Below, piece by piece: positions 25,271 through 38,339 of a DNA stretch of 64,000 nt. The notes under the pieces were generated by a model that worked only from the letters and a program-made list of their open reading frames with translations, searched no databases and was not told where the DNA came from. Location of the stretch: positions 438,501 to 502,500 of the forward strand of contig CADCSX010000005.1 in the NCBI GenBank assembly GCA_902805475.1, given 5' to 3'. The stretch comes from Entonaema liquescens. Taxonomy: Eukaryota > Ascomycota > Sordariomycetes > Xylariales > Xylariaceae. Within the stretch, counting starts at the first letter, position 1; each line of letters starts with the position of its first letter. The translations under genes and the position numbers were made by a program.

Positions 25271-25869
25271 TTAAATTAAAAAATAATTATAAATAATAAT
25301 AATAATAATATTTAAAAAAAAAATTTATTTTTATTTATTTTTATTATATATATTAAAAATAAATAATAAAATAATATTTAATAAATTTCATAATTATTTA
25401 AAAATGTTAATTAATAAATAATAAAATAAATAATATACTATTACTAATAATAATTTTTAAATATTAAACAATAATTAAAAAATTAAAATAAATAATATAA
25501 AATGGATAATATTAATTTAAAAAATAAAGAAAATAAAATTAATAATGATATATTAATATAATAAATAATATAAAATATTAAAAATAATTTTAATAATAAT
25601 TTTTAATATAAAAATAATATAAATAAATATAATAATTAATTTGTAAAAATTATATTTAAAACTAATTTTTACATTTATATTTATAATAAAAAAATAATTA
25701 CGTTAATATTTTTAATATAAAAATTAAATTAATTTATAATTAAATTATAATAATAAAAAATGAATTATATAATTTATGTTTAAATATCAAGTTATTTTAA
25801 TTTAAATTTTTAATATAATCTTTTATTTTAAAAATAAGTATAAATACATTATTTATTATATTTTTTAAT
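25271..25869. other. AT-rich DNA
   Basis: Low-complexity AAT-rich DNA. An ATG at 25,502 opens a short Asn/Lys-rich frame that stops within about 20 codons and is not considered a gene. Confidence 0.4.
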
Positions 25870-26170
25870 AATATTATTATGTTATATTTACGTTAATGTG
25901 TAATCGTGCGTAACAAATTACGGTTAATTTAATTTTACTTAATAATTAATTTCCAACCATACATTGTTAATTTTATAAAATGAAATAAAGTTAATATATA
26001 ATTAACTTAAATTATATATCGGGTAAAAATCCTATTTTGCGCGTTTAATAAATAAAATTACTAACAATTTTCTTAATTTAAATAATTGTTTTTTAATATC
26101 TTAAACGTTAAATATTAACATTAAAATAATAATATTAAATTAAAATGGAAAAGTTTTAATGTTTTAATTA
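25870..26170. other. Moderately GC-rich unassigned island
   Basis: About 300 bp keep words such as taatcgtgcgtaacaaattacgg, ttccaaccatacattg, atcgggtaaaaatcc and ttttgcgcg. Elsewhere in the window such islands are short elements that escaped mutation, so this may be one too (an LTR-sized unit). No matching termini, duplication or second copy was found. Confidence 0.4.
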
Positions 26171-26299
26171 ATAAAAATAATTGTTTAAAAGTTAAAGAAA
26201 ATTAATAAATATATAATAAAATAAATATATTAATATTTAAAAAAATTAAATATATTAAGAAAATAATACTTACAAATATAAATAAATTAAATATAATTA

Positions 26300-27069
26300 A
26301 AAATATTATAAAAATATATTATTATAATTTATTACATTTAATTATTAATATACGAAAAAGTATTAAAATATTACGAATATTTAATTATATATATTTTTTA
26401 ATAAATAAAATTCGTTAAAAGAAATTTTAAAATAAATTTTTAAATAAAAAACATAATAGTAAAAACTTTATTTAATATAATTTTCAATAATAATAAATTA
26501 TATAAATTTTATAAAAATTAAAATAAAATTTAATAATAAATATTAAATGATTATATTTTTAATTAATTATAATAAAAAAATAAAAAGTTAAATAAAAATT
26601 ACATTATAAAAAATCAATTATTTTTTCCGTTTTTATAAATTATTTAAAAAGTATAAAATATTCATAATAATTTAAATATATATAAAAAATTAAAAATAAA
26701 ATTATTTTTATTTAAATAAAATATTTTATATTTATAATATAAGAAAAGTTTATAATAAATTAATATTAAAAGAATTTAAATTATAATATAATTATAAAGA
26801 AATAATTAAACGTTTTAAAAAAATAAAATAAAATAAATAATAATTTTTCAAATTAAAAATATTATTAATATATAAATTAATAATTAATTTAATAAAAAAA
26901 AATTAAATAAATTTAAATAAAATAAAATTTATATAAAATTATTATAATAAAATTATGAAAATAAATAAATTAAATAATTTTTATATTAAATATAATTTAT
27001 TAATTAAATTTAAACAATTTATTAAAAAATATATTAATAAAAAAAACTTTTTCTATTTTTAAAATTATT
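26300..27069 (+). mobile_element. Older LINE fragment (LINE-1b), interrupted by LINE-1
   Basis: The part from about 26,620 aligns with LINE-1 at 29,290-29,850 (shared taaattattaaaaaagtataaaa, then aaattataatataattataaa, then tattataataaaattat). It corresponds to the region after the reverse transcriptase. The alignment ends at 27,069, exactly where the 15-bp target duplication of LINE-1 starts, so LINE-1 inserted into this older copy. Its continuation beyond LINE-1 is not recognisable. The left boundary is approximate. Confidence 0.6.
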
Positions 27070-27914
27070 AATATAAGTTTTTTTTTTATATAAAAAAACC
27101 TCGACCCGGTAATAATAAAAATAAAAATGGAAAAATTATCGATATTAAAGTTTTTTTTAAATTTTAAAAAATTAAATTTTTACATCAATTATATAATAAA
27201 AAAACTTTAAAAAATAACAAACTTAACGGTACTAAAATAAAAAACAGCTTTATTTATGATAGTTAAATAATAAACTAAATAAATCACCGAAATAAAAAAA
27301 AAAGCTTTACGTAGAAAGAAGAAATAGTAAAACACGAGGATAACGTAAGATTAAAAACGGAACGCTAATGTAACAAAAGCGTACCGTAAAGCAATATAAA
27401 AAACAAAAAAAGCTTAATGGTAAAAAACGATAACGAAAATATTAAGAAACAATAAACTTTTATAAAAATTAAAAAAATAGGCCCGATTTAAAAGTTAATA
27501 AATTAATACGGAAAATAAAACCGTTCCGATATTAAAAAAAAATATAAACGAATAATTATAAACAATTATTTATATATAAAAAATAAACATATTTTAAATA
27601 AAGTTTTTCCCGAACTTAAATTTAAATTTAATAAATATAATTTTTAATAAGATATTTAATAAAAAATTTATAATTAACAATTATGTAAAATAAAAAACGG
27701 TTGAAAATATGTTAATAATTAAAAAAAAATAAAAAATTTTAAAAAAAAATAAAATATTAACGGGATTTTTATATAAATATAATAAATTATTATTTAAAAT
27801 TATTATAATAATAATAATAAATAGTTTTTATTATAAATATTATTTAATAAAGTTTTATATAATAATAATTATTATATTACTTAAATTAAGGAAAATTAAA
27901 AAAAAGAAAAAACG

Positions 27915-28520
27915 TTTTTAAACATATATAAATTAATAACATTATTAAACACTTTAAAAAAAAGAATAAAAAAAATAATAACGTCACGAATAACGTTCGT
28001 AATAAAAATAAATAACGTTTTTTTTAAAAAATAAATAAATAATAAAAAACATAAATTAACAAAAGTAACCATTAAAATGATAATAAAAATAATATATTTA
28101 ATATAAAGAAATAAAATAAAAGTATTATTATTATAACTTAATATAACGGAAACATTCGATTACGTTGTTTTAAAAAAGTTATTACATATTTTTGGAAAAA
28201 AAAAATTCCTCGGATAAGTAATAAAATAAATTAAAAATTACTTAAAAAATAAAAAAATACAACTAACGTTTAAAAGCGAATTTAACCCGGAAATAAATTT
28301 TTAAATAAACATTTTATAAAGGTTTTTATTATTCTTTATTTTATTTATTTTATATATATTAATATTTTACGAAAAATTAAAAAAAAACGAGATATTCGTA
28401 ATTAATTTTACGAACGATACGAATTTAATAACAATAAATTTAAATATTAAAAAAAATTGTAAAAAACTAAAAAACGTATATTTTAAATATATTTAATAAG
28501 TAAAATAATATAAAATAGTT
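27915..28520 (+). pseudogene. Reverse transcriptase relic of LINE-1
   Basis: One frame reads as a LINE reverse transcriptase once TAA/TAG stops are read as former Gln or Trp codons. In order: LITLLNTL (finger region, ~27,935), a catalytic Asp motif now reading LNITETFDYV (28,136-28,166; D>N, G>E and A>T are all G>A changes), LTFKSEFNPE (~28,264-28,293), a block with a stop where the conserved Gln of the QG motif is expected (28,315-28,350), and FTNDTN (~28,407-28,424) where the FxDD catalytic box belongs. It continues to about KNCKKLKNVYFK. In LINE-2 the equivalent of FTNDTN reads FMDNIN, so each copy preserves a different catalytic Asp. Non-functional in both. Confidence 0.88.
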
Positions 28521-29102
28521 TTTATTTTTTAAAAAAGTAAATTAATATATTTTATTAAAGTATATAAATTAAATAAAAACGTAATGTAATTAAAAAACAT
28601 AATAATAAAATTAATGAAAAACGTAAGATTTTTAAAAGTTTAATTAAATAAAAAATTAAAATGGATAAAATATTTAAAAATAATTAAAGTAAAAATAAAA
28701 AAATAATAATATATTTTTTTTAAAATTAATAACATTTATATAAAAATATAATTGTTTAAAAATAAAAGAAATATATATAAAAATTATAAAAAGTATTATA
28801 ATATATAAAGTAATTACGTAATATATATTAAATAAAAGAAATAAAATAAATAAAATAATAACGAAATTAAAAAAAATATAATTAATTTATTTTTAAAAAA
28901 TAATAAAAATATATAAAATAATGTTAATTAAATATATAAAAAACAAAATAAAATATCTTTTATTAAATTTATATTTAAATAAAAAAGTAATTAAATTCGA
29001 AAAAAAAATAATAATAAAAATAATTTTATAAAAAAAATAAAAAAGAAAATTTAAAAATAACTTTAAAAATTGTAAATGTAAGGTTAAGATTTAATAAAAA
29101 AA

Positions 29103-29180
29103 AAGCGGGGCAAATTATGAAGTTTTCCTGCTATTACCCCGGTAAGGAAATCGAAGGAAAACTCGCATACAAAACGAAAA
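29103..29180 (+). other. GC-rich patch inside LINE-1
   Basis: Around 75 bp of nearly normal composition (gcggggcaaattatgaag, ctgctattaccccggtaagg, atcgaaggaaaactcgc) lie inside otherwise ~10% GC LINE DNA. The matching place in LINE-2 (54,308-54,385) is mutated but alignable. A plausible frame crosses it, but no motif was recognised. It could be a local escape from mutation or a gene-conversion tract. Confidence 0.5.
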
Positions 29181-31523
29181 TAAGTTAAATTATGGAAAAA
29201 AAGTAACCTTTTAAAAAAAACAATATTACAAATATAAAAAACGAAATAAAATCAAAGATACATTTAAAATATAATTGTATCGAAATTTTTACTAAAAAAT
29301 AAATAATTAAAAAAAATCTATAAATTATTAAAAAAGTATAAAACCTTAACATTAATTTAAATACATATAAAAAAAATAAAATTAAAAACATTTTTATTTA
29401 AACAAAAAATACCTAAAATAAAAATATTATAATACTAAGATAAATAAAAGAAAATAATATACCATATAATAATAAAATATATAAAATTTACAATTTTAAA
29501 AAAAAAATTACGCAATAAATTAATACCGAAAACGTTTAAATTATAATATAATTACGAAAAAACTATAAAAAATAATAAAAAAACAAATTAAATTATATAA
29601 TGGTTTTTAAAATTAAAAATACCATTAATATATAAATTAATAATTAATTTAATAAAAAAAAAAAAAACTTAAAAACTTAAATTTAAAAAAACTTTAATAA
29701 AATTTTAATAAATATAAATAAAAAAAAATATATATAAAATTATTATAATAAAATTATAAAAACAAACTAATTATAATTCCCTTATATTAAATATAATTTA
29801 TTATTTAATTTTAAAAAAATTATTATTATTATTAAATAATTTATCAATAATAAAAAAAATATTACCTTTAAAAAAATTATTATTTTTTTTAATCTTAAAA
29901 TTATTAAAAAACTCTTTAATATTATTATTTTTATCGTTATTATTAACATTTTTAATAACTTTAAAACTTTTAAAAACTTTAATAACTTTAACTTTAACTT
30001 CTTTATTTTCTTGATTAAATTTCTTATTTAACTCGTTAAAAAATATATTACCTAACCCCCTTTTCTTAAAACTGCAAAACTTAAAAAATTCGGGATAAAT
30101 AAAAAACTTTTTTTAAAAAAAAAAATACCAAATTATAATAATATAAATACACTCCTCGTTAAATTCCTTAATAAATATAATAAAAACCTCGTAACGAAAT
30201 ATATACTTTATAATAATTTATTAAATAAATTTACAATTTTTAAATAAAAATTAAAATAAAAAAATAATTATTTATTTAAAAATTTAAAACAAAAAATTAA
30301 TAATAATAAAAAAAAAAAGATTAAATTAAAAATAATAAAAATTAACCTTATTATAATTAAAACAAAAATATAAATTAAAAATCGTATTATATTAACATTA
30401 TAATTAAACGCAATATTAATTATAATTTAAATAATTAATAATTTTAAAATTATATTATTTTATAATTATAATAAATTTATAAATAAATTACTTTATAATA
30501 ATTATAAAATATAATTAAATTATATTTAAAATTTAATAATAAAAAAATATTACTTTAAAATAAAAACTAAAAAATATTTAATTTTAAATATTATTAAAAA
30601 AAGTTAAAAAAAAAAGTTATAAAATATATTAAAACTTTAAAATTTTTAACTATCTTATTTACTTTTTAAAAAAATAATTAATATAAATAAAGTTATAAAT
30701 AATATAAAAAAAATATATTAAAATATATTTTATAATAATTTTAATATAATAATAATAAATATATTAATTAAAAAAAATTATTAAATAATTAAAATAAAAA
30801 AAAATATTTAAATTATCATTATATTAAAAATAAATTAAACAAAAATAAAATATATAAAAATAAAAATAATAATAATAATTAAAATATTTAAAAAATATAT
30901 AATTTTAAAACGTAATAAATTTATTATTAAATTTATTATTATTATTATAATAAAAAAATTAATAATAAAATATAATAATAAATAAAAAATTAAAAATATA
31001 AAATTTAAATAAAAATAAATTTAAGTAAAAAAAATAATAAAATTAAAAAAAAGAAATAATAATTTTATAATATACATTAAATAAAACCGTGCTTAATAAA
31101 AGCATTATTATTATATACTATTAATAAAGTAATTATTATATCCCGCGTAAAAAACAAGGCAAAGATAAAGCCATTCACAGTTTAATAAAAGACAATATAC
31201 CGAAAAATAATAAAAAAAGCCATCCAATAAAAATAATAAAACAATTACCGAACAAAACACGAAAACATAATAAAAACAAACCGTATAAAAACAATAAAAA
31301 TAATCCCGTACGGCCAAACGTACTATTTAATTTATTAAAATAATAAAACTTTAATAAAATATAATAATATATAATATAAACGTATAACAAAAATTAAGAA
31401 TAAATAAAAATAAATTAAATTTTTTCCGGTAAAAACATAATTTTTATTTAAAAATTTACTAAGAAATAATATTAATAATGCTTTAACTTTAATAAATTAA
31501 ATAAATAAATATAATAAAGTAAA

Positions 31524-31524
<1 letters not shown>

Positions 31525-31611
<87 letters not shown>
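31525..31611 (+). repeat. (AAT)n tail of LINE-1
   Basis: About 29 AAT repeats form the 3' end of LINE-1 and run into the right target-site duplication. The same trinucleotide ends LINE-2 (56,510-56,527) and LINE-5 (21,202-21,233). I-type LINEs are known for TAA-type tails, which fits the class assignment. Confidence 0.9.
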
Positions 31612-31622
31612 TAAGTTTTTTT

Positions 31623-32095
31623 ATAATTTTAATTTAATTATTATTATAATTAATTTTTTATTTAATTTTATAATTATTTTTAAATAATAAATTATAATAA
31701 TAAAAATATAATATTATAATTTTTTTAATTAAAAATAATTTTAATATATTTAAAATAATTTTTTTTATAATATTTATATTTTATTATAAATAAATATAAT
31801 TTTAATTATATTTTAAAAATTACGTTTTAAAAAATAAATAATATTATTAATTAAATTTAAATTTTTTTATTAATAATATAAAAATAAATAAACTATTAAA
31901 TTAATAAATAAATAATATTAAAAGTAAATAAATAAAAATATAAAAATTAAAATTAATTTTTTTTTTAAAATTTAATAAATTAAAAATTTATTTAATTTTA
32001 TTATTATATATATATATTAAATTTAATTTAATATTATTATAATTTTTATTATAATTTTTATTATATAATTTATTTTTAAAATTTTATTAATTTAT
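31623..32095. other. AT-rich DNA between LINE-1 and SINE-1
   Basis: Nearly pure A/T with no recognisable LINE-1b continuation. Nothing identified. Confidence 0.4.
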
Positions 32096-32110
32096 AATAT
32101 TTAATTTATT

Positions 32111-33206
<1,096 letters not shown>

Positions 33207-33232
33207 ATTTATTTTATTTTTATATTAAATTT

Positions 33233-33326
33233 ATTATTTTATTATTTTATTATTTTATTATTTTATTATTTTATTATTTTATTATTTTATTATTTTATTA
33301 TTTTATTATTTTATTATTTTATTATT
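33233..33326. repeat. (ATTATTTT)n tandem repeat
   Basis: About twelve copies of an 8-bp unit just beyond the right target duplication of SINE-1. Only the two microsatellites' adjacency is notable. Confidence 0.9.
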
Positions 33327-33888
33327 TTTTATATTTTATTTATTATTGAAAAATTAAAAAAAAAATTATTAATTATTATTAAACTTTTATAATTAAATTT
33401 AAATTTAAGAATTTTATAATATTTAATTAAATTTAAATTTAAAAATTGTATAATATTTAATTAAATTTTTAATAATTATATTAAAATTATTATAAATTAT
33501 AATTAAAAATAATTTATAATTGTTTTTATTTCTATAATTTAAATTAATATTTATAAAATAATTTTTATATTATTTTACTATATTATTTAAAAAAATTTAT
33601 TAATATTATTATTTTAAATAATAATTGTAATTTTTTAAAAAAAATAATATGTTAAAGAAATTATTTTATTATAAAATATAATTAAATTTAAAAAAAAGAT
33701 TATTTTAAAAATAATTTTATATAATATTAATATAATTATATTATAAATAAATAAAATATTTTTTTTTTAATTTAATAAAAATATTAATTTTATTTTATAT
33801 AATAAATATATAAATAATAATAAAAATTATTAAAAATTAAATTCTTAAAAATTGAAAATTTTTTATATTTTATATATTAAAATAAAAG
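33327..33888. other. AT-rich DNA
   Basis: Contains a short direct repeat of aatatttaattaaatttaaa (about 33,418-33,440 and again near 33,448). No gene or element recognised. Confidence 0.4.
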
Positions 33889-34524
33889 TATAAAGTAGTT
33901 TTATAAAATAAAATTGAAATTAATTTTTTTAAAATTTAATAAATTTTTAATTTGTTAAATTTTAATTAATAGTTATATATTAAATTTTATATTAAATTTT
34001 AATTTTATAAATATATATTAAATTACGTTTAATATTATTTTTTTTAAAAAGTTTTTTTTAAAATATATTTTTATGTTTTTGTTTTAAAATTTTAAATTAC
34101 GGTATTTTTGTTTAATATTTTTTATTAGAATTTTCGATATTAATGTTTATTATTTAGTTGATTTAGTTATTTAGTTTCTTTTTTTATTTTTATTTTTACT
34201 ATTTAATAAATTTATTGTATTTTTTAAAATATTTAATTAAATCGTTATTTTAGTTTTTAAAAATAAAGTTTTTATTTAAAGTATTTCAGTTATTTTGATT
34301 TTTTTAACTTATTGCTTTTTATAAATTATAAAATTGTTAATTTAAATAATTAAATTTTTTTATATTTTTGTTAAATTTATTATTATAGTTGTAATTAAAG
34401 TAAAGTTTTAAATTAAAATAACGTGTACTTTTTCTAATTTAATTAATTAGTTTAAATTTTTTACGGTAAATTTATGATATTAAAATTTAAGTTTAATTAA
34501 ATGTTATTTCACTGATTATTTAAA

Positions 34525-34665
34525 AAGGCGAGAAAATGTAATAAAAGAACGAAAAAGCGTAAAAAAAAGAAAAAATATGATAAAAAACGGGGAAAACGTA
34601 GTAAAAAATGTGAAAAATATAATAGAAAAAAAAAACGTTATAAAAAGAAAAAAAAGTATAATTAA
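34525..34665. repeat. Purine-rich ~20-bp imperfect tandem repeat
   Basis: About six degenerate units of the type gggaaaacgtagtaaaaaat run through the LTR-A interior, giving a strongly purine-rich plus strand. The same array, more mutated, is at about 48,205-48,355 in the related copy, so it belongs to the element. It may once have coded for a Lys/Arg-rich stretch, but no protein is claimed. Confidence 0.55.
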
Positions 34666-36230
34666 TTATTTGTTTTTGGTTAATTTTTTGCTTTTTATAA
34701 GTTTTATTTAAATTTTATTAATTTATAAAATATTATTATCATTTTATTTTGTATTTGTTTTATGAAATTAATTTTTTGTTTTTTTTATTTAATTTAATTT
34801 TATAAATATAATCGCTTTTTTTTAAACTTTTAACGTTTTTAATTTTACAAATGTTGTTTTATTTAACGGTTTTTACGTGCGGTTTCGCGGAGTTTATATT
34901 TTTTAAAATTTTAAAATAATTTATTTTAAAAATAAAAATTTTCCGGTTTTAAAGGATAATAAATTAATAAAAGCTAATTATCGTTAAGAAATATTCGATT
35001 TAATTTAATAATGTACTAAAACTTTATTTTTTTTATTTTTATATATTTGCAAAACTTTTATTATTTTTATTTTAAATATTATGAAAATAATAATATTGTT
35101 AAATGGGTAATTATTTGCAATTTTATATTATTTTAATTAAAAACGTTTTTATTTATTAATATAATAAAATTTTAAATAATTGTTAATTTATTTTAATTAA
35201 ATTTAAAAATTTAATTATTTTAAATAAATTATATTTAAAATAAAGTTTATAAAATAATAAAATACGTTTTTAATATTTTTTAAATTTATTAATAATTAAT
35301 ATTAAAATTAATTAAATATTATTTATTTTATATATTTGTACTTTTTTTTTATTTATGTATTTTTTTTATTATATTATAATATTAATTATTAATACTTTAT
35401 TATTTATATATCCGTTTTTATTAAAATTTTATTATTTTTTTATTATTATATATATACTTTTATTATAATTTTAAATTTATTTTAAAATAAATTTAAATTA
35501 ATTTATTTACGTAACATTGTAATTTATAACGTTATTTTCTTAATTATTAAAATTCTTTAAATTAAATATTATGAAATTTTTAATAAATTATATTGTAAAA
35601 ATAATTAATTATTATAATTTAAATAAATTATATTATATTAATTATTTTTTAAAAATAATTAAATAATTTAAATAATAAAAATTATTAATTATAAAATTTA
35701 ATAAAAAATGATTATAATAAATAATTATTGAAAAACTTTAATATTTATAAAAGTTATATTTATTAAATATTATAAAATTATTATAATAAAGATTTGTTTA
35801 AAATGATTTAATATTATTATTTAATATAATAAAATAAATTAAATATATTTAAAATTGTTTATTATAATATTTAGAATTCATGAAACGGGTTATGTTTTAT
35901 AAATAATTAAATTTTTAAATTTGTTTTTAATATAAAATGAATTAATTTTTAATTTATTATATTTATATTTAATGTGTTAATTTTATTATTAAAAAAAGTT
36001 ATTTATTTAATTTTTTTTAATTTTTTTATATTTTTAATTAAATTATTTTATTAATTTTATTATATTTTTTATAAATAAGTTTTTAAAGTATTATTAATTA
36101 TTTTTTAAATTGTATTTTTGTAATGGATTAAGTTTTTAATTATTAGTTTTTTTTAATTTTATTTATGTGTTTTTTTAAAAAAAGACTTAACCCGGAAGTT
36201 TTTTAATCGAAACGGAATAGAGTTACCAAA

Positions 36231-36376
36231 TGTAAGGTAATTTTGCAAAATAACATTAAAGCTGATTTTCTTAAAATTTAACAAGTTTTTAATTTGTTAA
36301 ATTTTAACTAATAATTATACATTAAATTTTACATTAAATTTTAATTTTACAAATATATGTTAAATTACGTTTAACA
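36231..36376 (-). repeat. 5' LTR of LTR-A element
   Basis: 146 bp, TGT...ACA in either orientation, with the aaatttaacaagttttt palindromic core. Beside it, 36,190-36,230 is a less-mutated patch (cttaacccggaag, cgaaacggaatagagttacc) containing the putative primer-binding site. The flanks outside the pair do not show a clear 5-bp duplication. Confidence 0.75.
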
Positions 36377-36645
36377 AAAAGTTTTATTTTATATAAATAA
36401 AATATTTAAAATTATTTTTTTTAATATTTTATTTTAATTTTATTTATATTATAATTACATTAAAAATAATTATTAATTTTTATATTTAATAATTAATATT
36501 ATTATTATTAATTTATGTAAAAATTTAATATATAATAAATAATATTAATAATTTTTTATTTTTATTTATATAATATAAAATAATTATTAAAAAAATAAAA
36601 TAAATTTAAAAATATTAAATTAAATTAATAAATATTTATTATAAT

Positions 36646-36830
36646 TGTTAAGTTGATAGTCACGTGGTTAACCATGTGATACATCACGTGGTAACTACCC
36701 ACATAAAAAGTCAATTAAATAACCCATATAAACGTAATTAATATAATTATCATTATAATATTAAAAATTATCGTCGTTTTATAACTTCGCCCACGTTATA
36801 TATAACATTTTTACTTTTATCTATTTAACA
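36646..36830 (+). mobile_element. Solo LTR (type B, copy 2)
   Basis: 185 bp from TGTTAAGTTG to CTATTTAACA, flanked by the perfect 5-bp duplication ATAAT (36,641-36,645; 36,831-36,835). Like the solo LTR at 5,170 it ends TTTAACA and carries CACGTG near its start (two copies, plus one catgtg). The rest of the sequence differs, so the two are related types rather than one family. Its GC content is well above the flanks. The TATA-like word catataaacg lies near 36,726. Confidence 0.85.
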
Positions 36831-36835
36831 ATAAT

Positions 36836-37944
36836 AATATAAAATATAAAATAAACCAAAATAATCATTTTATAAAAAATATTAATTATTTAATATAATT
36901 TTAAAATTAAAATTATTTATATATAAAATAATTTAATTTTTTTATAATTTAAAATGAATAAAACTTTAAAAAAAGAATTTTAATATAATTTATTTTAAAG
37001 TTTTTAATAATATTAATTTTAATAATTATATAATGTATTATATAAATATATTATTTAATTATATTATTAAATATATTTAATTATATTATTAAATATATTT
37101 AATTATATTATTAAATATATTTAATTATATTATTAAATATATTTAATTATATTATTAAATATATTTAATAATTTAAAAATAAATAATGTTTAATATAATA
37201 AAATTATCATTAAATATTAATATATTATTTAAAAATAATTATTTTTATTATAAAATAAAACAATTAATAAAAATAAAAATATTATTTTAAAAATTTAAAA
37301 TATTAAAATTTTTATAATAAATTTATAAAAGTTAATTATTATTATATAAAATTATAAAACTATAAAAAATAAAATTTTATTTATAAAGTATTTTAATTTT
37401 TTAAAACTTATTATTTAAATATAATTAATTAATATATTATATATATATTTTCATTTTTAAATATTAATCAAATATAAAATTAATATATAATTTTAATTTA
37501 ATATATTTAATAAATATTAAATTATTTATTTATTTTATTTTTTTATTATTTCTTATTATTTTATAAATTTTTTAATAATAAATATAATAATATTAATAAA
37601 AATATTTATAATTGTTTTGAAATATTTTTTATTTTTATTATTATATTTTTTATTTTATATTAACAATTATAATTTAATTAAATATATTATATATATTTAT
37701 TATTTTTATTATAATTTGATTATTATAATTAATATATTATTTATAAATTAATTATTTATATTTATTATATTTATTATATTAAATATATAGTTTATTTATA
37801 ATTTAATGAAGCATATAAAATATTATTTTTTTATATTAATTTTTAAATATTAAATATTCTTTTTAATATATTTTTTTAATAATATATAAAAATAATTAAT
37901 AATTTTAAAAAATCTATATTTTGAAAAATATAAACGTTAAATGA
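36836..37944. other. AT-rich DNA
   Basis: Apart from the 22-bp tandem array listed separately, this stretch is almost pure A/T with no match to other families. Confidence 0.45.
37048..37169. repeat. 22-bp tandem repeat
   Basis: Five to six near-perfect copies of attaaatatatttaattatat. Each unit is itself close to a palindrome. Confidence 0.85.
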
Positions 37945-38087
37945 AAAGTAAGTTTATAAAATGAAATAAGAATTGATTTTTTTTAAAATTTAATAAATTA
38001 AAAATTTACTAAATTTTAATTAATAATTATACATTTAACTTTACATTAAATTTTCATTTATAAATATATATTAAGTTACGTTTAACA
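37945..38087 (-). repeat. LTR-A copy
   Basis: Matches LTR-A in reverse orientation with a small internal deletion near its left end, and ends with the intact ttaagttacgtttaaca. It may be the 3' LTR of the damaged element whose interior reappears at 39,830-41,070. Confidence 0.65.
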
Positions 38088-38195
38088 CATTTAATTCATT
38101 ATTTATTAAATATTTATTAAATTAATTATTATAAAATAAAATAAATTTATTATAATTATAAATGTTAAAAATTATAAAATGTTAATTAATAATTT

Positions 38196-38331
38196 TTATT
38201 TTATTTATTTTATTTATTTTATTTATTTTATTTATTTTATTTATTTTATTTATTTTATTTATTTTATTTATTTTATTTATTTTATTTATTTTATTTATTT
38301 TATTTATTTTATTTATTTTATTTATTTTATT
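38196..38331. repeat. (ATTTATTTT)n 9-bp tandem repeat
   Basis: About fifteen copies of a 9-bp unit. Because nine is divisible by three, it yields a long open frame of Phe-Ile-Tyr repeats, which is an artefact and not a gene. Confidence 0.95.
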
Positions 38332-38339
38332 ATAAATAT

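Larger units (their letters stand above)
27085..31607 (+). mobile_element. LINE-1: 5'-truncated non-LTR retrotransposon
   Basis: A 4.5 kb copy is flanked by the 15-bp duplication AATATAAGTTTTTTT (27,070-27,084; 31,608-31,622) and ends in (AAT)n. It begins at the equivalent of LINE-2 position ~51,500, so it lacks the 5' leader and the endonuclease. It contains the reverse-transcriptase relic (27,915-28,520), a GC-rich patch (29,103-29,180) and a ~1.5 kb 3' region. A block at about 31,130-31,360 is absent from LINE-2. Domain order and RT motifs fit the Tad/I group of fungal LINEs. Changes are nearly all G>A or C>T. In the 3' half C is kept and G lost. Confidence 0.88.
33889..36376 (-). mobile_element. 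LTR-A retrotransposon, small non-autonomous copy
   Basis: Two direct 146-bp LTR-A copies (33,889-34,034 and 36,231-36,376) enclose ~2.2 kb. On the minus strand the 5' LTR (right end) is followed by TTTGGTAACTCTATTCC. This contains the TGG expected of a primer-binding site for a tRNA ending in CCA. The stretch before the 3' LTR is A-rich, as for a polypurine tract. At this length with 146-bp LTRs it lacks room for full gag-pol, and no pol motif was seen, so it looks like a non-autonomous TRIM/LARD-like element. Plus-strand G is kept and C lost across the interior. Related interiors lie at 39,830-41,070 and 47,722-49,110 plus 56,541-57,360. Confidence 0.7.

Noticed and set aside
29185..29391. 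68-codon minus-strand open frame
   Set aside because: Antisense to LINE-1 just after its GC-rich patch; hydrophobic only because of A-rich template.
31111..31390. Two overlapping minus-strand open frames of about 70 codons
   Set aside because: They are antisense to the LINE-1 3' end. Similarity to the 21.3-kb frame is nucleotide homology of the same LINE segment, and LINE-2 lacks the segment.
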